Source: Xanthomonas phaseoli pv. phaseoli
GTDB lineage: Bacteria > Pseudomonadota > Gammaproteobacteria > Xanthomonadales > Xanthomonadaceae
Reading direction: 5' to 3'
DNA: 64,000 nucleotides
Assembly: GCA_022749655.1 (NCBI GenBank)
Contig: CP094243.1
Coordinates: 558,001-622,000, forward strand
Part shown: positions 1 through 9,920 of the stretch, one piece after another
How the letters are laid out: each line of letters opens with the position of its first letter
How positions within the stretch are numbered: the stretch's first letter is position 1
Program-made: the position numbers and the translations under genes
The notes under the pieces: model-generated
What the model saw: the letters and a program-made list of their open reading frames with translations, nothing else
What the model was told of the DNA's origin: nothing
The model's database searches: none

Positions 1-417
1 CGGACCCACGTTGGAAGCATTACCGCGTTTTATACGGTTCTTCTGGAATCCGAAGAGGAAGCGGACATCGTCGCGGACGAGTTCCGGTCTTTGCTGGACG
101 GCCACATCTATCTTTCGCGCGGTTTGGCTGAGACGCATCACTATCCTGCCATCGATGTCCTTAAAAGTGCGAGCCGTCTGTTCAATGCCGTCACAGATCA
201 GCAACAACAAATGATGGCGGCCGCATTTCGCAAGCGGCTTGCGAAATATCAGGAGTTGCAGGTCTACATCGACATGGGCGAATACCAGCGCGGAACGAAC
301 GCGGAGAACGACCAGATCATAGATGGCTATGCGCAAATGCGCCAATTTTCGACACAGTGCCAGTCGCGCTGGTCCGATCCTTCAGAAACGAGCCGGTTAT
401 TGCATGAAGCGACCTGA
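1..417 (+). CDS. sctN: T3SS export ATPase SctN/InvC, C-terminal fragment
   Basis: The frame is open from base 1 and ends with TGA at 415-417, so only the last 138 residues lie in the window. They match the C-terminal part of flagellar/T3SS F1-like ATPases: the start reads [16 protein letters not shown], and helical text with [11 protein letters not shown] and [13 protein letters not shown] follows. SctN is the cytoplasmic hexameric ATPase that strips chaperones from substrates and energises the export gate. The next gene starts inside its 3' end at 404. Position, downstream gene order and sequence all point to the InvC/Spa47 branch. The catalytic Walker motifs lie upstream and cannot be checked. 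Confidence 0.88.
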   Translation, partial: RTHVGSITAFYTVLLESEEEADIVADEFRSLLDGHIYLSRGLAETHHYPAIDVLKSASRLFNAVTDQQQQMMAAAFRKRLAKYQELQVYIDMGEYQRGTNAENDQIIDGYAQMRQFSTQCQSRWSDPSETSRLLHEAT

Positions 418-856
418 TTTGCTGGACAAGGCGGCGCGCTCCGCGACGCTCAGACGCCTGCGAACCGAGCGACGCCATCGGGACGCGGCGGCGCGCTATG
501 CGATGCTCGATGCGTCGGTGACAGAAACGGAAGCATCGATCCGGAAGGAGCATGCGCAGGCGAAAGCATGCGTTCATTCCGGGCATTACTCGAAGGCGGA
601 TTATGCGCGGGTTCTTGCGCGGCAGGCCCAGGCGCTCGATGCGCTCGCGATGCTGCGGGCGGAACTGGAAAGCCTGGTCGCGCAGCGCTCGGTGGTCGGC
701 GATGAAATGGCCGATGCCGGGCGTGCAAGGCTGCGCGCGGAAAAGAAGCGCGAAAAGATTGTCGACTTCCGGCGCAAGGTGGCTCTCGCAGAGAGAAATG
801 CCTTGGAGCGAAGCGAGATCGATGACATTCTGGAAGTGAAAAGCTATGTCCAATAG
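404..856 (+). CDS. sctO: T3SS stalk protein SctO (InvI/SpaM-like)
   Basis: This is a 150-residue protein, highly charged and almost wholly alpha-helical ([19 protein letters not shown], then long Arg/Glu/Ala heptad-like text), typical of YscO/FliJ/InvI central-stalk proteins that sit in the ATPase ring. I chose the ATG at 404 because it overlaps the sctN stop by 14 bases and keeps the usual size. An upstream ATG in the same frame at 323 would lie deep in sctN. The family has little sequence conservation, so the call rests on length, helical composition and its place between sctN and the sctP-like gene. Confidence 0.75.
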   Translation: MKRPDLLDKAARSATLRRLRTERRHRDAAARYAMLDASVTETEASIRKEHAQAKACVHSGHYSKADYARVLARQAQALDALAMLRAELESLVAQRSVVGDEMADAGRARLRAEKKREKIVDFRRKVALAERNALERSEIDDILEVKSYVQ

Positions 857-2048
857 GGTGCTTCTGCAAAACGGATCCATGACCATCGCGCCGGTGTGCA
901 CGGAGGATACCGCTACGTCGGCGCGTTGCGAAACGGCAAAGCGCGACGCGCTCCCTGAACAACTGTCGCGTCTTGCATCGGCGCACGAATGGCCGGTGGA
1001 CGAGGAGCACGACGACAGGCGCGAAATCGATCGCGCGATGCGGCATCCGTGCGCGGCATTCCATGTCAATACACATATAGATTGTGTTGAACGAACGCAT
1101 TTTCCAGCGCTGCCATTAACCACGGCGCAGGCAGAAGCAGTACGCGGATCCGCCGTCCAATCGAAGCACGATGGCGCACATCCTGGCCCACATCCCGGCG
1201 TACCTTGCGAACCGCGGCAGGAAGGCAACATCCAAACCGGGCAGCAGCCGCAACGTATGGCGCCGCCCGCGACGAGCAACATCATGCACAACGTGTCGTG
1301 GAACGTGATGCCGGGCGCGCAGCCCCACCATGCTGTACGTCATGCCGCGGTGATGTCACGGCCGGTGCATGACGGCTACCCGCAAGGCCGCAATGCGTCC
1401 GTCACGCACGGTGTTGTCGCGGCGCGCACGACCGCGCTGTATGACGCGGGCTTCGCCACATATTGCTGGTCCATGAGCTGGCTTGTCGTCGGCGCACAGA
1501 CGGCCGATGAGGCCAGCGATCGCTTCGGTTACGCCCTGATCGGTGATCAGGCTGATGAAGCCGCGGCCGATGCGCACATTGAAGAACGTGGCGCGCAACG
1601 GCAACGAACCGGGCGCGAGTCGCGTAGCGGCCGTATACGGATGCTGCGACCGTCTTCCGGCTTGGGCGAAGACAGGTTGGAAAGCATTGCGCATGGCGCA
1701 TCGTTGCGCATGAAGGGCGTTGCCGTGTATGCGCCGTCGATGCGTGTTGCGCCGGCACGCGTGCAGCCGGCTGCGGATGGCGTCCCAGCGTACGGCGAAG
1801 TCGCGACGTGGCGTTTGCATTATACGTTCCGCAGTTGGCACGGCGCACCTTCGATCGAGTTGACGCAGGACCGTGTCTCTTTCGATATGACAGGTCGCGC
1901 GGGACGGTTCATGGTGGCCGTTACGGCGAGCAACAATGAGGTGAGCGCTGCGGCCCTACGGAAAATCGCATGCGCATTGGCACGAGACGACGCGCCGGGC
2001 GAACTGGCTGATCTAACCATTGCGCCGGTCCGAGCCGTTACCGCATGA
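846..2048 (+). CDS. sctP: T3SS needle-length regulator SctP (InvJ/SpaN-like)
   Basis: The gene encodes 400 residues and starts 11 bases inside sctO. The sequence is low in complexity and rich in Ala/Arg/His/Gln over the first 300 residues. A more ordered C-terminal part follows (WRLHYTFRSWHGAPSIEL ... GRFMVAVTASNNEVSAAALR), the expected site of the substrate-specificity-switch domain. InvJ/Spa32 proteins set needle or inner-rod length and trigger the switch to late substrates. The stop overlaps the sctQ start at 2045. Family members are very divergent, so synteny carries most of the weight. Confidence 0.7.
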   Translation: MSNRVLLQNGSMTIAPVCTEDTATSARCETAKRDALPEQLSRLASAHEWPVDEEHDDRREIDRAMRHPCAAFHVNTHIDCVERTHFPALPLTTAQAEAVRGSAVQSKHDGAHPGPHPGVPCEPRQEGNIQTGQQPQRMAPPATSNIMHNVSWNVMPGAQPHHAVRHAAVMSRPVHDGYPQGRNASVTHGVVAARTTALYDAGFATYCWSMSWLVVGAQTADEASDRFGYALIGDQADEAAADAHIEERGAQRQRTGRESRSGRIRMLRPSSGLGEDRLESIAHGASLRMKGVAVYAPSMRVAPARVQPAADGVPAYGEVATWRLHYTFRSWHGAPSIELTQDRVSFDMTGRAGRFMVAVTASNNEVSAAALRKIACALARDDAPGELADLTIAPVRAVTA

Positions 2049-3096
2049 GCCGCATATCAAGCGATGTCGAACTGGGCGGCACCGTGACAAGCCACGTTCG
2101 CTCGGCCGTCAAGAGCGCTCCGCGTAGCTGGCGCAGCTTGCGGAAAGTGGATGGCGTGTGCACGCTGAGTCCGCTGCGCGACGTCTGGGCGATGCGCGCG
2201 CTTTGCGTGGATGCCGCGATTTCACGTCCGTCCACGCGGGCGCGCCATGCGTGCTTCTCGGTACGGCACGGCGCGTTCGCGACGTCGGTATATGTGGACG
2301 CCGACGCATGCATCGCGTGGCGTTATCCCGACGCAGCCGAGTGGGCATGGGAGGCGCTCTGCGATGCGACGCTTCGCACCATTCTGCATCGCGAGCGATG
2401 GCAGGACTTCATTCCCGGCCCTGCCGGTCGATGGGATGAAGTGCGCCTCGAAGATGTCGGGCCGGTGCCGGGTGCGGCCGGAATGATGCTCGAAGTCGTC
2501 CATCGTGGTGCGCGTTTTTTCTTCAAGCAGGCTAACGGCTCGCTCAATCTCGCCGGGGATGCGCCGCTTCATCACGAAGCAGCCCTTTCGTGGGCCTGCC
2601 CTGTGACGACGACCGTCGCGATAGGCAGCACCCGCATCCCGTTGCACGTAATCCGTTCGCTGCGCCCGGGCGATGTCGTGAAGATAACCGCGCCGACGCT
2701 TCTGCTTCGCGCGTCGCCACACATTGCGTTTCCATTATCACTCGATCAAGGAGTATTGATTGTGACTGACCTGCCTTCCCGCCATCAGACGCAACCATCG
2801 CAGACACCGGGCGACCCCATGTTGCGCGTTCCATAGACGACAATCCGACGCCCGATGAGTCGAGCCCGCTTTGGGTCGGCGAACTGCCTATCAAGCTGTC
2901 GTTTGCATTTGAACCGCTTGTGCTCACGGTCGCTGAACTATCGGCGCTGCGTCCAGGTGACGTCGTGCCACTCGAACCGGGCGTGCGGCTATTGATCTAC
3001 GCGAACAGTCGCCCGGTCGGCGAGGCCGAACTGGTCGAAGTGGAAGGCGCGCTCGCGGCAGAGATCGCTGCGATGCATCTGGAGTCGAAGGGATAA
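2045..3096 (+). CDS. sctQ: T3SS C-ring/sorting-platform protein SctQ (SpaO-like), split by one frame slip
   Basis: The N-terminal frame (2045-2836) and a C-terminal frame ending at 3094-3096 together make a SpaO-like protein of about 350 residues. The C-terminal part (ELPIKLSFAFEPLVLTVAEL, then LRPGDVVPL) is a recognisable SPOA/FliN-type surface-presentation domain. The first frame carries a second copy of the signature (HVIRSLRPGDVVKI). The C run at 2778-2780 needs one more C to join them as TDLPSPPSDATIADTG. SctQ forms the cytoplasmic pods that dock chaperone-substrate complexes. SpaO also makes a short C-terminal product from an internal start. A separate short product cannot be excluded here, but the join is seamless, so a single-base loss or read error is the simpler reading. 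Confidence 0.78.
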
Positions 3097-3787
3097 TGCA
3101 TAACCCCGAATTATCGCTGATCGCGTTGATCGCAATCGCGTCACTGATCCCATTCGTGTTTGCATCGGGAACGTGTTTCCTGAAATTTTCGGTTGTGCTC
3201 GTGTTGCTGCGCAACGCGATCGGCGTGCAACAGGTTCCCAGTAATCTGGTGCTGAACAGCATCGCGCTGATGCTCACGGCCTTCGTCATGCAGCCTGTCC
3301 TCACGTCGACGTTTCACGCGTTCCAGGAAACCGACCAGGTCGCGTCCATCGACGAGGTCGGCCCCTACCTTACAACGGTACTGACGCCGTACCGGCAGTA
3401 TCTGGCACGGTATGCGGACAAGGACCTGGTGAAGTTCTTCCAGAGAGCGCCGTCCAGCGTCCCGCGCACGCCTGCCGTACCAGACCAGCGCACGGCCGAC
3501 CCGCGCGTGGTCCATCAAGTGCAACAACCGTCGCTGTATGCGTTGTTACCGGCCTATGGGTTGACCGAGTTGCGCGACGCCTTTCGCATCGGCTTTTATC
3601 TGTATCTGCCATTCATCGTTGTGGACCTGATCGTATCGAATGTGCTGCTGGCGCTCGGAATGATGATGATGAGCCCGGTAACGATCGCCGTGCCGATCAA
3701 GCTGATTCTCTTCGTCGCGCTCGATGGCTGGACACTCGTGGCGAAGGACCTGGTGCAGCCGTATCTTTCTATGCACTCGGGGGGTGA
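3096..3787 (+). CDS. sctR: T3SS export-gate protein SctR (SpaP-like)
   Basis: The start ATG overlaps the sctQ stop (TAATG). The product has the FliP/SctR layout: N-terminal membrane helices (SLIALIAIASLIPFVFASGT), a periplasmic middle, and C-terminal helices with GMMMMSPVTIAVPIKLILF and DGWTLVAKDL, about 229 residues. As read, the frame runs on into sctS and sctT. The G6 run at 3779-3784 would need seven G to give the natural end, with TGA at 3785-3787 overlapping the sctS ATG. SctR with SctS and SctT forms the helical export-gate complex in the inner membrane. I give the end at the restored stop. Confidence 0.85.
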
Positions 3788-3789
3788 GT

Positions 3790-4056
3790 ATGGGAAAACT
3801 CATTTACGCGGTAGACAAGGTGGTGATTCTCGTGCTCCTGCTTTCCGCACCGGCGATTATTACCGCCACCGTCGTCGGCATTGCGATGGGGCTGTTTCAA
3901 ACCGTCACCCAGCTGCAGGAGCAGACCCTACCGTTCGGTGTGAAGCTGATCGCCGTGCTGGGCTGTCTGCTGCTGTTTTCGCCTTGGATGGCGATGGTCG
4001 TGACGGATTTTGCGCGGGAAGTCTTTCGGCTAGCATTCCTGAACGGAGCAGGCTGA
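3790..4056 (+). CDS. sctS: T3SS export-gate protein SctS (SpaQ-like)
   Basis: This is an intact 88-residue protein with two transmembrane hairpins (VVILVLLLSAPAIITATVVG and the later stretch around VKLIAVLGCLLLFSPWMAMV). It carries the family motif GLFQTVTQLQEQTLPFGVKL. Its length is standard for FliQ/SctS. A good ribosome site (GGGGTGAG) precedes the ATG at 3790. The stop overlaps the sctT start (TGATG at 4054-4058), so translation is probably coupled. It is the only one of the four export-gate genes here that reads without any frame slip. Confidence 0.9.
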   Translation: MGKLIYAVDKVVILVLLLSAPAIITATVVGIAMGLFQTVTQLQEQTLPFGVKLIAVLGCLLLFSPWMAMVVTDFAREVFRLAFLNGAG

Positions 4057-4826
4057 TGCTGTTGATGCGCTGGTGGGTCGGCTATATTTTTCATCATTTC
4101 GAGCTCTGGTCGATGCTCTATGCGCGCATCGCTCCCACTTTCCTGTTTATCCCGATCGCCAGTTCGCGTGTTGTGGTCAATCCAGTGACGCGGCAGCTCG
4201 TCATTTTTTCGTCGTGATCGGCCTCGAGCCATATGTGCCGTTCCGCGTCAATGGACCCGACGGCGTTGCGCTTGCCAGCTCGTGCGGCGTGGAGGCCATC
4301 ACCGGAATCGTAATAGGCGTGATCGTCGCGAGCCCATTCTGGGTCGCAACGGTTGTCGGTGAATTGATCGACAACCAGCGCGGCGCGACGATCGCGGATT
4401 CGATCGACCCGGCAAGCGGCGTGGAGGCATCCCGTTATGGCGCCGTTCCTGAACCTGATGTTTGCCAATGTCTTCCTGCAAAAGGGCGGGTTGATGGTCC
4501 TAATGTCGTTTTTCTCGAGAAGCCTGTCTGATGTGCCGCTCGGCCAGATGCCGCACTTCAGCTACGTCGGGCTGGCCACGCTGCTCAACCACGTGCTCCA
4601 GACGGCAATCAGTCTTTCGGCGCCGGTGGCGATCGGACTCCTGCTGCTAGACGGCGTGCTGGCGTTCCTGTCGCGCTTTTGCAAGCAATTGAACGCGTTC
4701 TCGCTTTCGTTGACTGTCAAGAGCTTTGCCGCATACGGCATCATGTATTTCTATTTTTCTTCCGTGGTACCGATGCGGATCTATCACCTCGTGCATGACT
4801 GGTCGTTTCACGGGGTGCTTGAGTGA
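4056..4826 (+). CDS. sctT: T3SS export-gate protein SctT (SpaR-like), two frame slips
   Basis: Three frames add up to one FliR/SctT protein of about 257 residues: MLLMRWWVGYIFHHFELW at the start, then VVIGLEPYVPFRVNG and GELIDNQRGATIADSIDP, then MAPFLNLMFANVFLQ to FHGVLE. The NQRGATIADSIDP loop is a strong SpaR/FliR family hallmark. The slips sit at T6 4204-4209 (one T short) and TT 4435-4436 (one T extra). Together they restore the original frame by the stop at 4824-4826. SctT caps the SctR5S4T1 export gate. The stop overlaps a GTG start for sctU. Confidence 0.82.
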
Positions 4827-5904
4827 GCGAGAAAACTGAAAAGCCTACCGAAAAGAAACGCACCGATTCGGAAAAGAAGGGGCAGTCGCTCAAGGCGGCG
4901 GACATCGGCACGATGCTGCTGCTTATCGTGGGGAGGCGGCACGATTCCGTTCGTGTTTGATCTCGACCGTATCGCCGGCCTCTTAAAAATGGTTCGGCAG
5001 CGCCGCGCAAGCCAAGGATCTTCCCGCCCCGTTCGCCTATGTGAACGCGCTGGGATGGATGATGATGGAGGGCATTGCCGCCTTCACTGCCATCTGCGCG
5101 GTGGCGACGATGGTGCCGGCATTGATCCAGAGCCGGTTCACGCTCGCGTTCGATGCGATCAGGTTCAACTTTGATGCATTGAATCCGGCGAATGGCGTGA
5201 AGAAGCTCTTCAATATCCGCGTGGTGAAAGACCTTGTCAAGACCTTGCTCTATATCGTCATCACCGTTGCAGGCGCGGCTATTTTTACGCGCAACAATTA
5301 CCGCGAGCTATTCATGACGACGCGCATGCCGGAATCCGCGCTGTGCTTCGAACTGGGGCATCTTTCCCGGTGTCTCGGTCTGTATCTGATCGCCATGGCG
5401 GTGCCAGTGCTCGTGCTCGATTGCCTGACCGAGCATTTTCTCTACATACGTGGACTGAAAATGGCGAAGCACGAAGTAAAGCAGGAGATCAAGCAAAGCC
5501 AAGGAAACCCGGAAGTCAAATCGAAGCAGCGGCAGTTGTCCCGCGAGGGGCTGAGCGAAAAGGTCAAAGAGAACGTCAAGGGCTCGACTTTCATCCTCGC
5601 CAATCCTACCCATGTCGCGGTCGGTATTTACGCCGATTTAAGAATCGCACCGTTACCGATGGTGTCGGTGCGGGAAGTTGATGCGCGGGCACGCCAAGTC
5701 ATCGATTATGCGGTGAAATGCGGCGTACCGGTCTTACGGGATATCCCGTTGGCAAGGGGTATTTTTGCGCGGACGCAACGCTACCAATTCGTTTCGCCCG
5801 ACGATCTGGAACCGATCATCCGGATTCTGGTGTGGTTGCGGCAGGTGGAGGAGGCCGGCGCTCCGCAAGCCGACGCCGTAGAAGACGATCCGTCGTCCTT
5901 GTAG
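4823..5904 (+). CDS. sctU: T3SS autoprotease/switch protein SctU (SpaS-like), two frame slips near the start
   Basis: Translation most likely starts at GTG 4823 (SEKTEKPTEKKRTDSEKKGQ), the charged FlhB/SctU leader, overlapping the sctT stop. An extra A at about 4934 and an A5 run at 4985-4989 (four expected) break the frame. After that the protein is continuous to 5904, about 360 residues. Four membrane segments are followed by a cytoplasmic domain with the autocleavage motif NPTH (around 5603-5614, ILANPTHVAVGIY) and DIPLARGIF. The NPTH cleavage is what switches export specificity in this family. A later ATG at 5041 would remove the first membrane helix and is unlikely to be the true start. 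Confidence 0.85.
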
Positions 5905-6086
5905 CCGCGCACGGTCCGCGCGGCGGGGCCGGAAGAGAAGAAGTGTCAACACCGCGTCCCCATGCCGGCTGGATGGCGCCATTCGTCAGTGCGGATGTGA
6001 ACGTTTTTGATAGTTCGACAAAACCCGCCCACCTACTATTGAAACGGGCCGCTGCTTACGTGCAGTGAGCATCGGAGATACATGTT

Positions 6087-6611
6087 ATGAGCGACATACA
6101 ACAAAAGGAAACAAACGTCGACACAGAGGAATTGGACCGTTTGAATCGATCGGTCTTCGCGGCCATTCAGAAAGGCGCGACGATGAAGGACCTGCACGGC
6201 GTGACGGATGCGGCAATGGAAGGGGTTTATGCCTATGCCTATCGTTTCTACCAGCAGGGGAAATTGAAGGAAGCGGAATCATTTTTCCGCTTCCTGTTCA
6301 TGTACGACTTTCGCTGCGCGGAGTACCCGATGGGATTGGCGGCGGTGTATCAGCTGCGCGGCGAATATCAGAAGGCCATCGAGTATTACGCGATTGCGAT
6401 TTCGCTGACAAAAGATGACTTGCGGCCGGTCTTTCACTCGGCGCAGTGCCATCTGTGCCTGGGAAACCGCTCGGTCGCGCGGCAGAGCTTCGAGGTCGTG
6501 CTGGAGCGCGCCGACATACCCGTATTGAGGGATGCCGCGAAGGCTTGTCTCGACGTGATGGACAAGGGTTTGCAGCATGCCGCAACGGCGTCTTCGGAGC
6601 AAGAGAACTGA
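6087..6611 (+). CDS. sicA: T3SS class II translocator chaperone SicA/IpgC-like
   Basis: This is an intact 174-residue protein with tetratricopeptide-type helices (MEGVYAYAYRFYQQGKLKEA, AEYPMGLAAVYQLRGEYQKA, RPVFHSAQCHLCLG). It matches the SicA/IpgC/BicA family that holds the SipB and SipC translocators soluble in the cytoplasm before export. In Salmonella, SicA also co-activates InvF. It starts 183 bases after sctU, with GGAGAT upstream of the ATG. A miniature element (6627-6779) now separates it from the sipB-like gene it would serve. The order sctU-sicA-sipB-sipC is that of SPI-1. Confidence 0.9.
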   Translation: MSDIQQKETNVDTEELDRLNRSVFAAIQKGATMKDLHGVTDAAMEGVYAYAYRFYQQGKLKEAESFFRFLFMYDFRCAEYPMGLAAVYQLRGEYQKAIEYYAIAISLTKDDLRPVFHSAQCHLCLGNRSVARQSFEVVLERADIPVLRDAAKACLDVMDKGLQHAATASSEQEN

Positions 6612-6626
6612 CAAAATTATTACCTT

Positions 6627-6779
6627 TGGAAGCTCTGAACAACGCCCTGGACTGCGAGAAAATTGGGAATTTCGATTGATCGTGGCGATGTCCAGTGCTT
6701 GAAATCAAGCACTTGCGCGAGATGGCAATTGCCCCGGCTCTCGATCGTAAGCTCGCGAAATACTTGTTCAGAGCTTCCC
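6627..6779. mobile_element. 152-bp miniature inverted-repeat element, copy 1
   Basis: The ends are GGAAGCTCTGAACAA (6628) and its exact reverse complement ending at 6778. The interior has no gene. It is about 93% alike by eye to the reverse complement of 20932-21083, so the two copies lie in opposite orientation. The end sequence matches 14 of 16 bases of the IS5-type end at 24515 (GGGAAGGCCTGAACAA), which suggests that transposase type mobilises it. It sits between sicA and sipB and replaces whatever leader once joined them. No clear target duplication is visible at this copy. Confidence 0.75.
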
Positions 6780-6938
6780 TAGCCGCCAGGCGAGCGCGGC
6801 CGTTGCTCGGAGCCCTCATGGCCATTACGTACACCCCAGCTCCTGCGCGCCGTCCACACTGCCTGACGACTGCCTGCTAAGTTTTGTTAGTCGCCCTAAA
6901 TGGGCATCAACCCGATAAATTTTCGGAAGGAGGTAGTT

Positions 6939-8543
6939 TTGATTGATCGAACAATGACCGCCATAGCAGACCGTGCTCTTTATATTCCGGATTATGATGT
7001 AATCGCGTCCATGAAAATGGCGAGTTTTGAAGAGCGCGTCGTCCAGCCATTCGGACAAACATCTTTCCAATCGACGCAGAAATCTGCAACGGTGGCTGCT
7101 TCGCTTGCGGTGCCGCAGTTGAAAGCGCCGCGCGCCGGTGTCGCATGGGATGCGGAACAGGTGGAGTCCCTCGCTGAGATCGTCAGGTCGACGGGCATCG
7201 ACGATGCGGACATCTCCTCGACGTTGAAGCGGATCAGCGGTAATGTGGACTGTTGGGAGGCGTCGCTAGCGGAGAAGGTGCAGGCTCACGCGGAAGCGGT
7301 CTCTGTCTTCTCGGTGTCGGTCGGACACGCGCAGACGGCGGTGGATGACTGCGAGCGAGGCGCGCCGACGCCCGCGAAGCTGAATGCGGCGGCAGTGGCG
7401 CTCGCCGAAGCCGCGCGCAACGAAATTACCTGCGGCGTAGCCGCGAAAGCGCTGCCGTCCACACCGGAGTCGCTCGGTATCGACGTCACGCATCTTCTGA
7501 CCGGAACCGCACTCCTAACGATGGCCTTGGCGAAGCTCCAAAAGCTCATGTCGGACAGCGATATCGACGCGCTGGACAGTCAGAGAAAGATGCTTAACGA
7601 GCTTTCGGCGGCGCGGCAGGCTACGTTGCAGAAGGCGTCCGACGACTACGCAGCCAAGCTCGCAGAAGCGAAGCATTTGCAGGATATGGTCGGCGAGATC
7701 TCAAAGATTGGCGGATGGGCGCTGACCATCATCGGCGTGGGTCTGGCGATTTTCACGGGCGGCGCCAGTCTGTTGATCGCGGCGGCGGGTCTTGCGCTGA
7801 TGGCGGCCGATGCAATCTGCAAGGCCGTAACCGGCACGTCGTTCGTTGACGAGGCCATGAAACCGGTCATGGATCACGCGGTCAAGCCGATGATGGAGTG
7901 GTTGAGCAAGAAAGTCGCGTCGGCGCTGGAGGAGTGCGGCGTGTCCAAAGAAAAGGCGGAGATCGCCGGTGCGGTGGTCGCGGGCGTCGCCGTGGCTGCT
8001 GTGATGGTGACGGGCGTCGTGGCGATCGGCAGCGTGGCCGGAAAAATTGCGTCTGTGGTGGCAGAGTCGACCGAGAAGGAACTGGCCGAGGTCATGGAGT
8101 CCGCAGTGGTTCGCAGCGTGAAGGACGTCATGGTGAAACTGGCCGACGACACCGGCGTGACGTCGATGGCTTCGCGGGCAAAGACGCTTCTCGCCGAGAT
8201 GCGAGCGCAGGTCGGCCTCGATGGCCTGGAGGAAGGGCAGATTCGCGCGGTCGCGAAGCGCGGCGAGGCGGGGCTGGCGATGGGCCAAGCCGCGCTATCG
8301 GGAACGGAGGCCGCCATGAACACCATCGCGGCAGCGAATATCAGGGATGCTTCGGTGATGCAGGCGGCGGTCACGCGAGCGCTCGCGGATAAGAAGGTGA
8401 TTACCCAACTGCTGCAGGAGTTGGCAACGACCGTTTCCAATAGCCTGTCCGCCATGACTTCGCTTGGCAATGCGATGTCCGATGCGTTGAAGAGCGAAAC
8501 GGCCGCCGATACGTTCGTGCTGAACAACGCGCGTGCCGTTTGA
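6939..8543 (+). CDS. sipB: T3SS translocator SipB/IpaB/BipB-like
   Basis: The protein of about 530 residues has the class I translocator layout: a polar N-terminal half with coiled-coil text, a hydrophobic hairpin at roughly residues 250-287 (ALTIIGVGLAIFTGGASLLI), a second hydrophobic segment near 336-370, and a polar tail. SipB inserts in the host membrane to form the translocation pore with SipC. The strong AAGGAGG at 6927-6933 suits a start at TTG 6939 or ATG 6954. The farther ATG at 6900 has no such site. It follows sicA and the miniature element and is followed by the sipC-like gene. Confidence 0.87.
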   Translation: MIDRTMTAIADRALYIPDYDVIASMKMASFEERVVQPFGQTSFQSTQKSATVAASLAVPQLKAPRAGVAWDAEQVESLAEIVRSTGIDDADISSTLKRISGNVDCWEASLAEKVQAHAEAVSVFSVSVGHAQTAVDDCERGAPTPAKLNAAAVALAEAARNEITCGVAAKALPSTPESLGIDVTHLLTGTALLTMALAKLQKLMSDSDIDALDSQRKMLNELSAARQATLQKASDDYAAKLAEAKHLQDMVGEISKIGGWALTIIGVGLAIFTGGASLLIAAAGLALMAADAICKAVTGTSFVDEAMKPVMDHAVKPMMEWLSKKVASALEECGVSKEKAEIAGAVVAGVAVAAVMVTGVVAIGSVAGKIASVVAESTEKELAEVMESAVVRSVKDVMVKLADDTGVTSMASRAKTLLAEMRAQVGLDGLEEGQIRAVAKRGEAGLAMGQAALSGTEAAMNTIAAANIRDASVMQAAVTRALADKKVITQLLQELATTVSNSLSAMTSLGNAMSDALKSETAADTFVLNNARAV

Positions 8544-8613
8544 GCCAGAACACAAAGCTGAAACCAGAACCTTACCAGCAAGCTTTCAATTGCAAAGATA
8601 ACAGTACGGAGCT

Positions 8614-9798
8614 ATGACTATGACGATCAATATCGGGTCTGAAGGCGCGAACCGCCTGGAATTTTATCGCATCGAAACCGCGCAAACCCGAGCTGCGGAC
8701 GCTACCGCCGCGGCCGCGTTGCAAGGCGCAGCGCTGGATCAACCGGCGCGTGTTCTCGCGCAAATGCCAGCGCTTGACGCGACGACCACCGCGTCGGCCG
8801 GTGCGACAACCGCGCAGACCGTCCCACAACTGATGACGCCGCGCACCGGCGCGGAACAGCTGTTCGCGCCAGCCGAAATGGCCTCGATCGCGCAGCCGCT
8901 TGTAAATGGAACCGATGTGATCGGCAACGCTTTTATCGGCGTGCTGGCCGAGTCTGCCACGAAGGAGGCGGGGGCGAGCGATGACCGGCCGTCAGGTTTC
9001 CTGATGGACGACGCAAAGATTGACGTGTTGTTGATGATGAGTGCCGAATGGCAAAAAGCGCAGATCGCGGATAGGCAACTCCAGAGCGAGATGACGACAA
9101 TCGCGTCGAAGGCGGCGATCATGCAGTCGGATTCGCAGATCGCCGCCGGCAACGATGCATTGGCGTCGGCGGTCGGGGCATCCGCACTGAATGTCGGCAT
9201 GCAGGTGACGGGTACCGTCGTCCGAGTTCGCGCGTTGAACAAGGAGCACGCGTCGCTCAAGGTGAATTCGCAAAACGCTCAGGATTCGCATGAGCGCGAT
9301 AGTCTGATCAATCGCGCGACGCGCTCCGCCGAAGCCGTTCGTGCTTCCGAGGTCGACACGATCACCGTCGAAAGCGGCGCCAATCGTCACACGCTGCGCC
9401 TCGAGGAAGACCGCGTTCGCGCGCCCGCGAACCACCTGTCGCGCATGGGCGAGACGGCAATGGCGTCCGAATCACGTGCGGCGGATCTTTCCGGGCAACA
9501 TTCGCTGAATATGCGCACCTGGGGACGCGACTATGCGAAGGCCGACTTGTGGCGCACGGGCGGCGATGTCAGCGCGAAGATGGTTGATGGCGTCGGGCAG
9601 ATGGAGCAGAGCAATGAGCATGCGCATCAGACGGTGGATCAGAACCAGCAGGAAGTAGCGCGCAGCGACGCATCGCTGCACGAGGAAAGCGCGCGTCAAA
9701 GCCGTGCCATCGCGCAGGAAATGCATAACATCACCAGTCAGTTGATCAATAACATCAATTCCGTTGCGGCGCAGGTCGCGGGCAACCTTCGCGCCTGA
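8614..9798 (+). CDS. sipC: T3SS translocator SipC/IpaC/BipC-like
   Basis: This is an intact 394-residue protein, second in the translocator pair. It has an Ala/Thr-rich N-terminus, one weakly hydrophobic central stretch (about residues 185-205, ASALNVGMQVTGTVV), and a long amphipathic C-terminal helix ending in SQLINNINSVAAQVAGNLRA, as in IpaC/SipC. SipC completes the host-membrane pore and in Salmonella acts on actin. It starts 71 bases after sipB with CGGAG just upstream. No SipA-like or separate acyl-carrier gene follows. The locus turns to unrelated genes, and the tip-protein gene lies 9 kb downstream. Confidence 0.85.
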   Translation: MTMTINIGSEGANRLEFYRIETAQTRAADATAAAALQGAALDQPARVLAQMPALDATTTASAGATTAQTVPQLMTPRTGAEQLFAPAEMASIAQPLVNGTDVIGNAFIGVLAESATKEAGASDDRPSGFLMDDAKIDVLLMMSAEWQKAQIADRQLQSEMTTIASKAAIMQSDSQIAAGNDALASAVGASALNVGMQVTGTVVRVRALNKEHASLKVNSQNAQDSHERDSLINRATRSAEAVRASEVDTITVESGANRHTLRLEEDRVRAPANHLSRMGETAMASESRAADLSGQHSLNMRTWGRDYAKADLWRTGGDVSAKMVDGVGQMEQSNEHAHQTVDQNQQEVARSDASLHEESARQSRAIAQEMHNITSQLINNINSVAAQVAGNLRA

Positions 9799-9920
9799 GC
9801 TACGGCGACTGGCCGCTTTTTGATTTCGCTTTTAGCGATAAGCGCCGACGCTCGGGTGCCGCCTATCCATCAAGCGCGGTACACGGGCGTCGCGAAAACT
9901 ATTTCGGTATGAGGTGTTCT

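Noticed and set aside
317..1291. Minus-strand frames of 200-320 codons opposite sctO and sctP
   Set aside because: They are Cys/Arg/Ser/His-rich text typical of antisense frames and conflict with a tightly overlapping T3SS operon on the plus strand.
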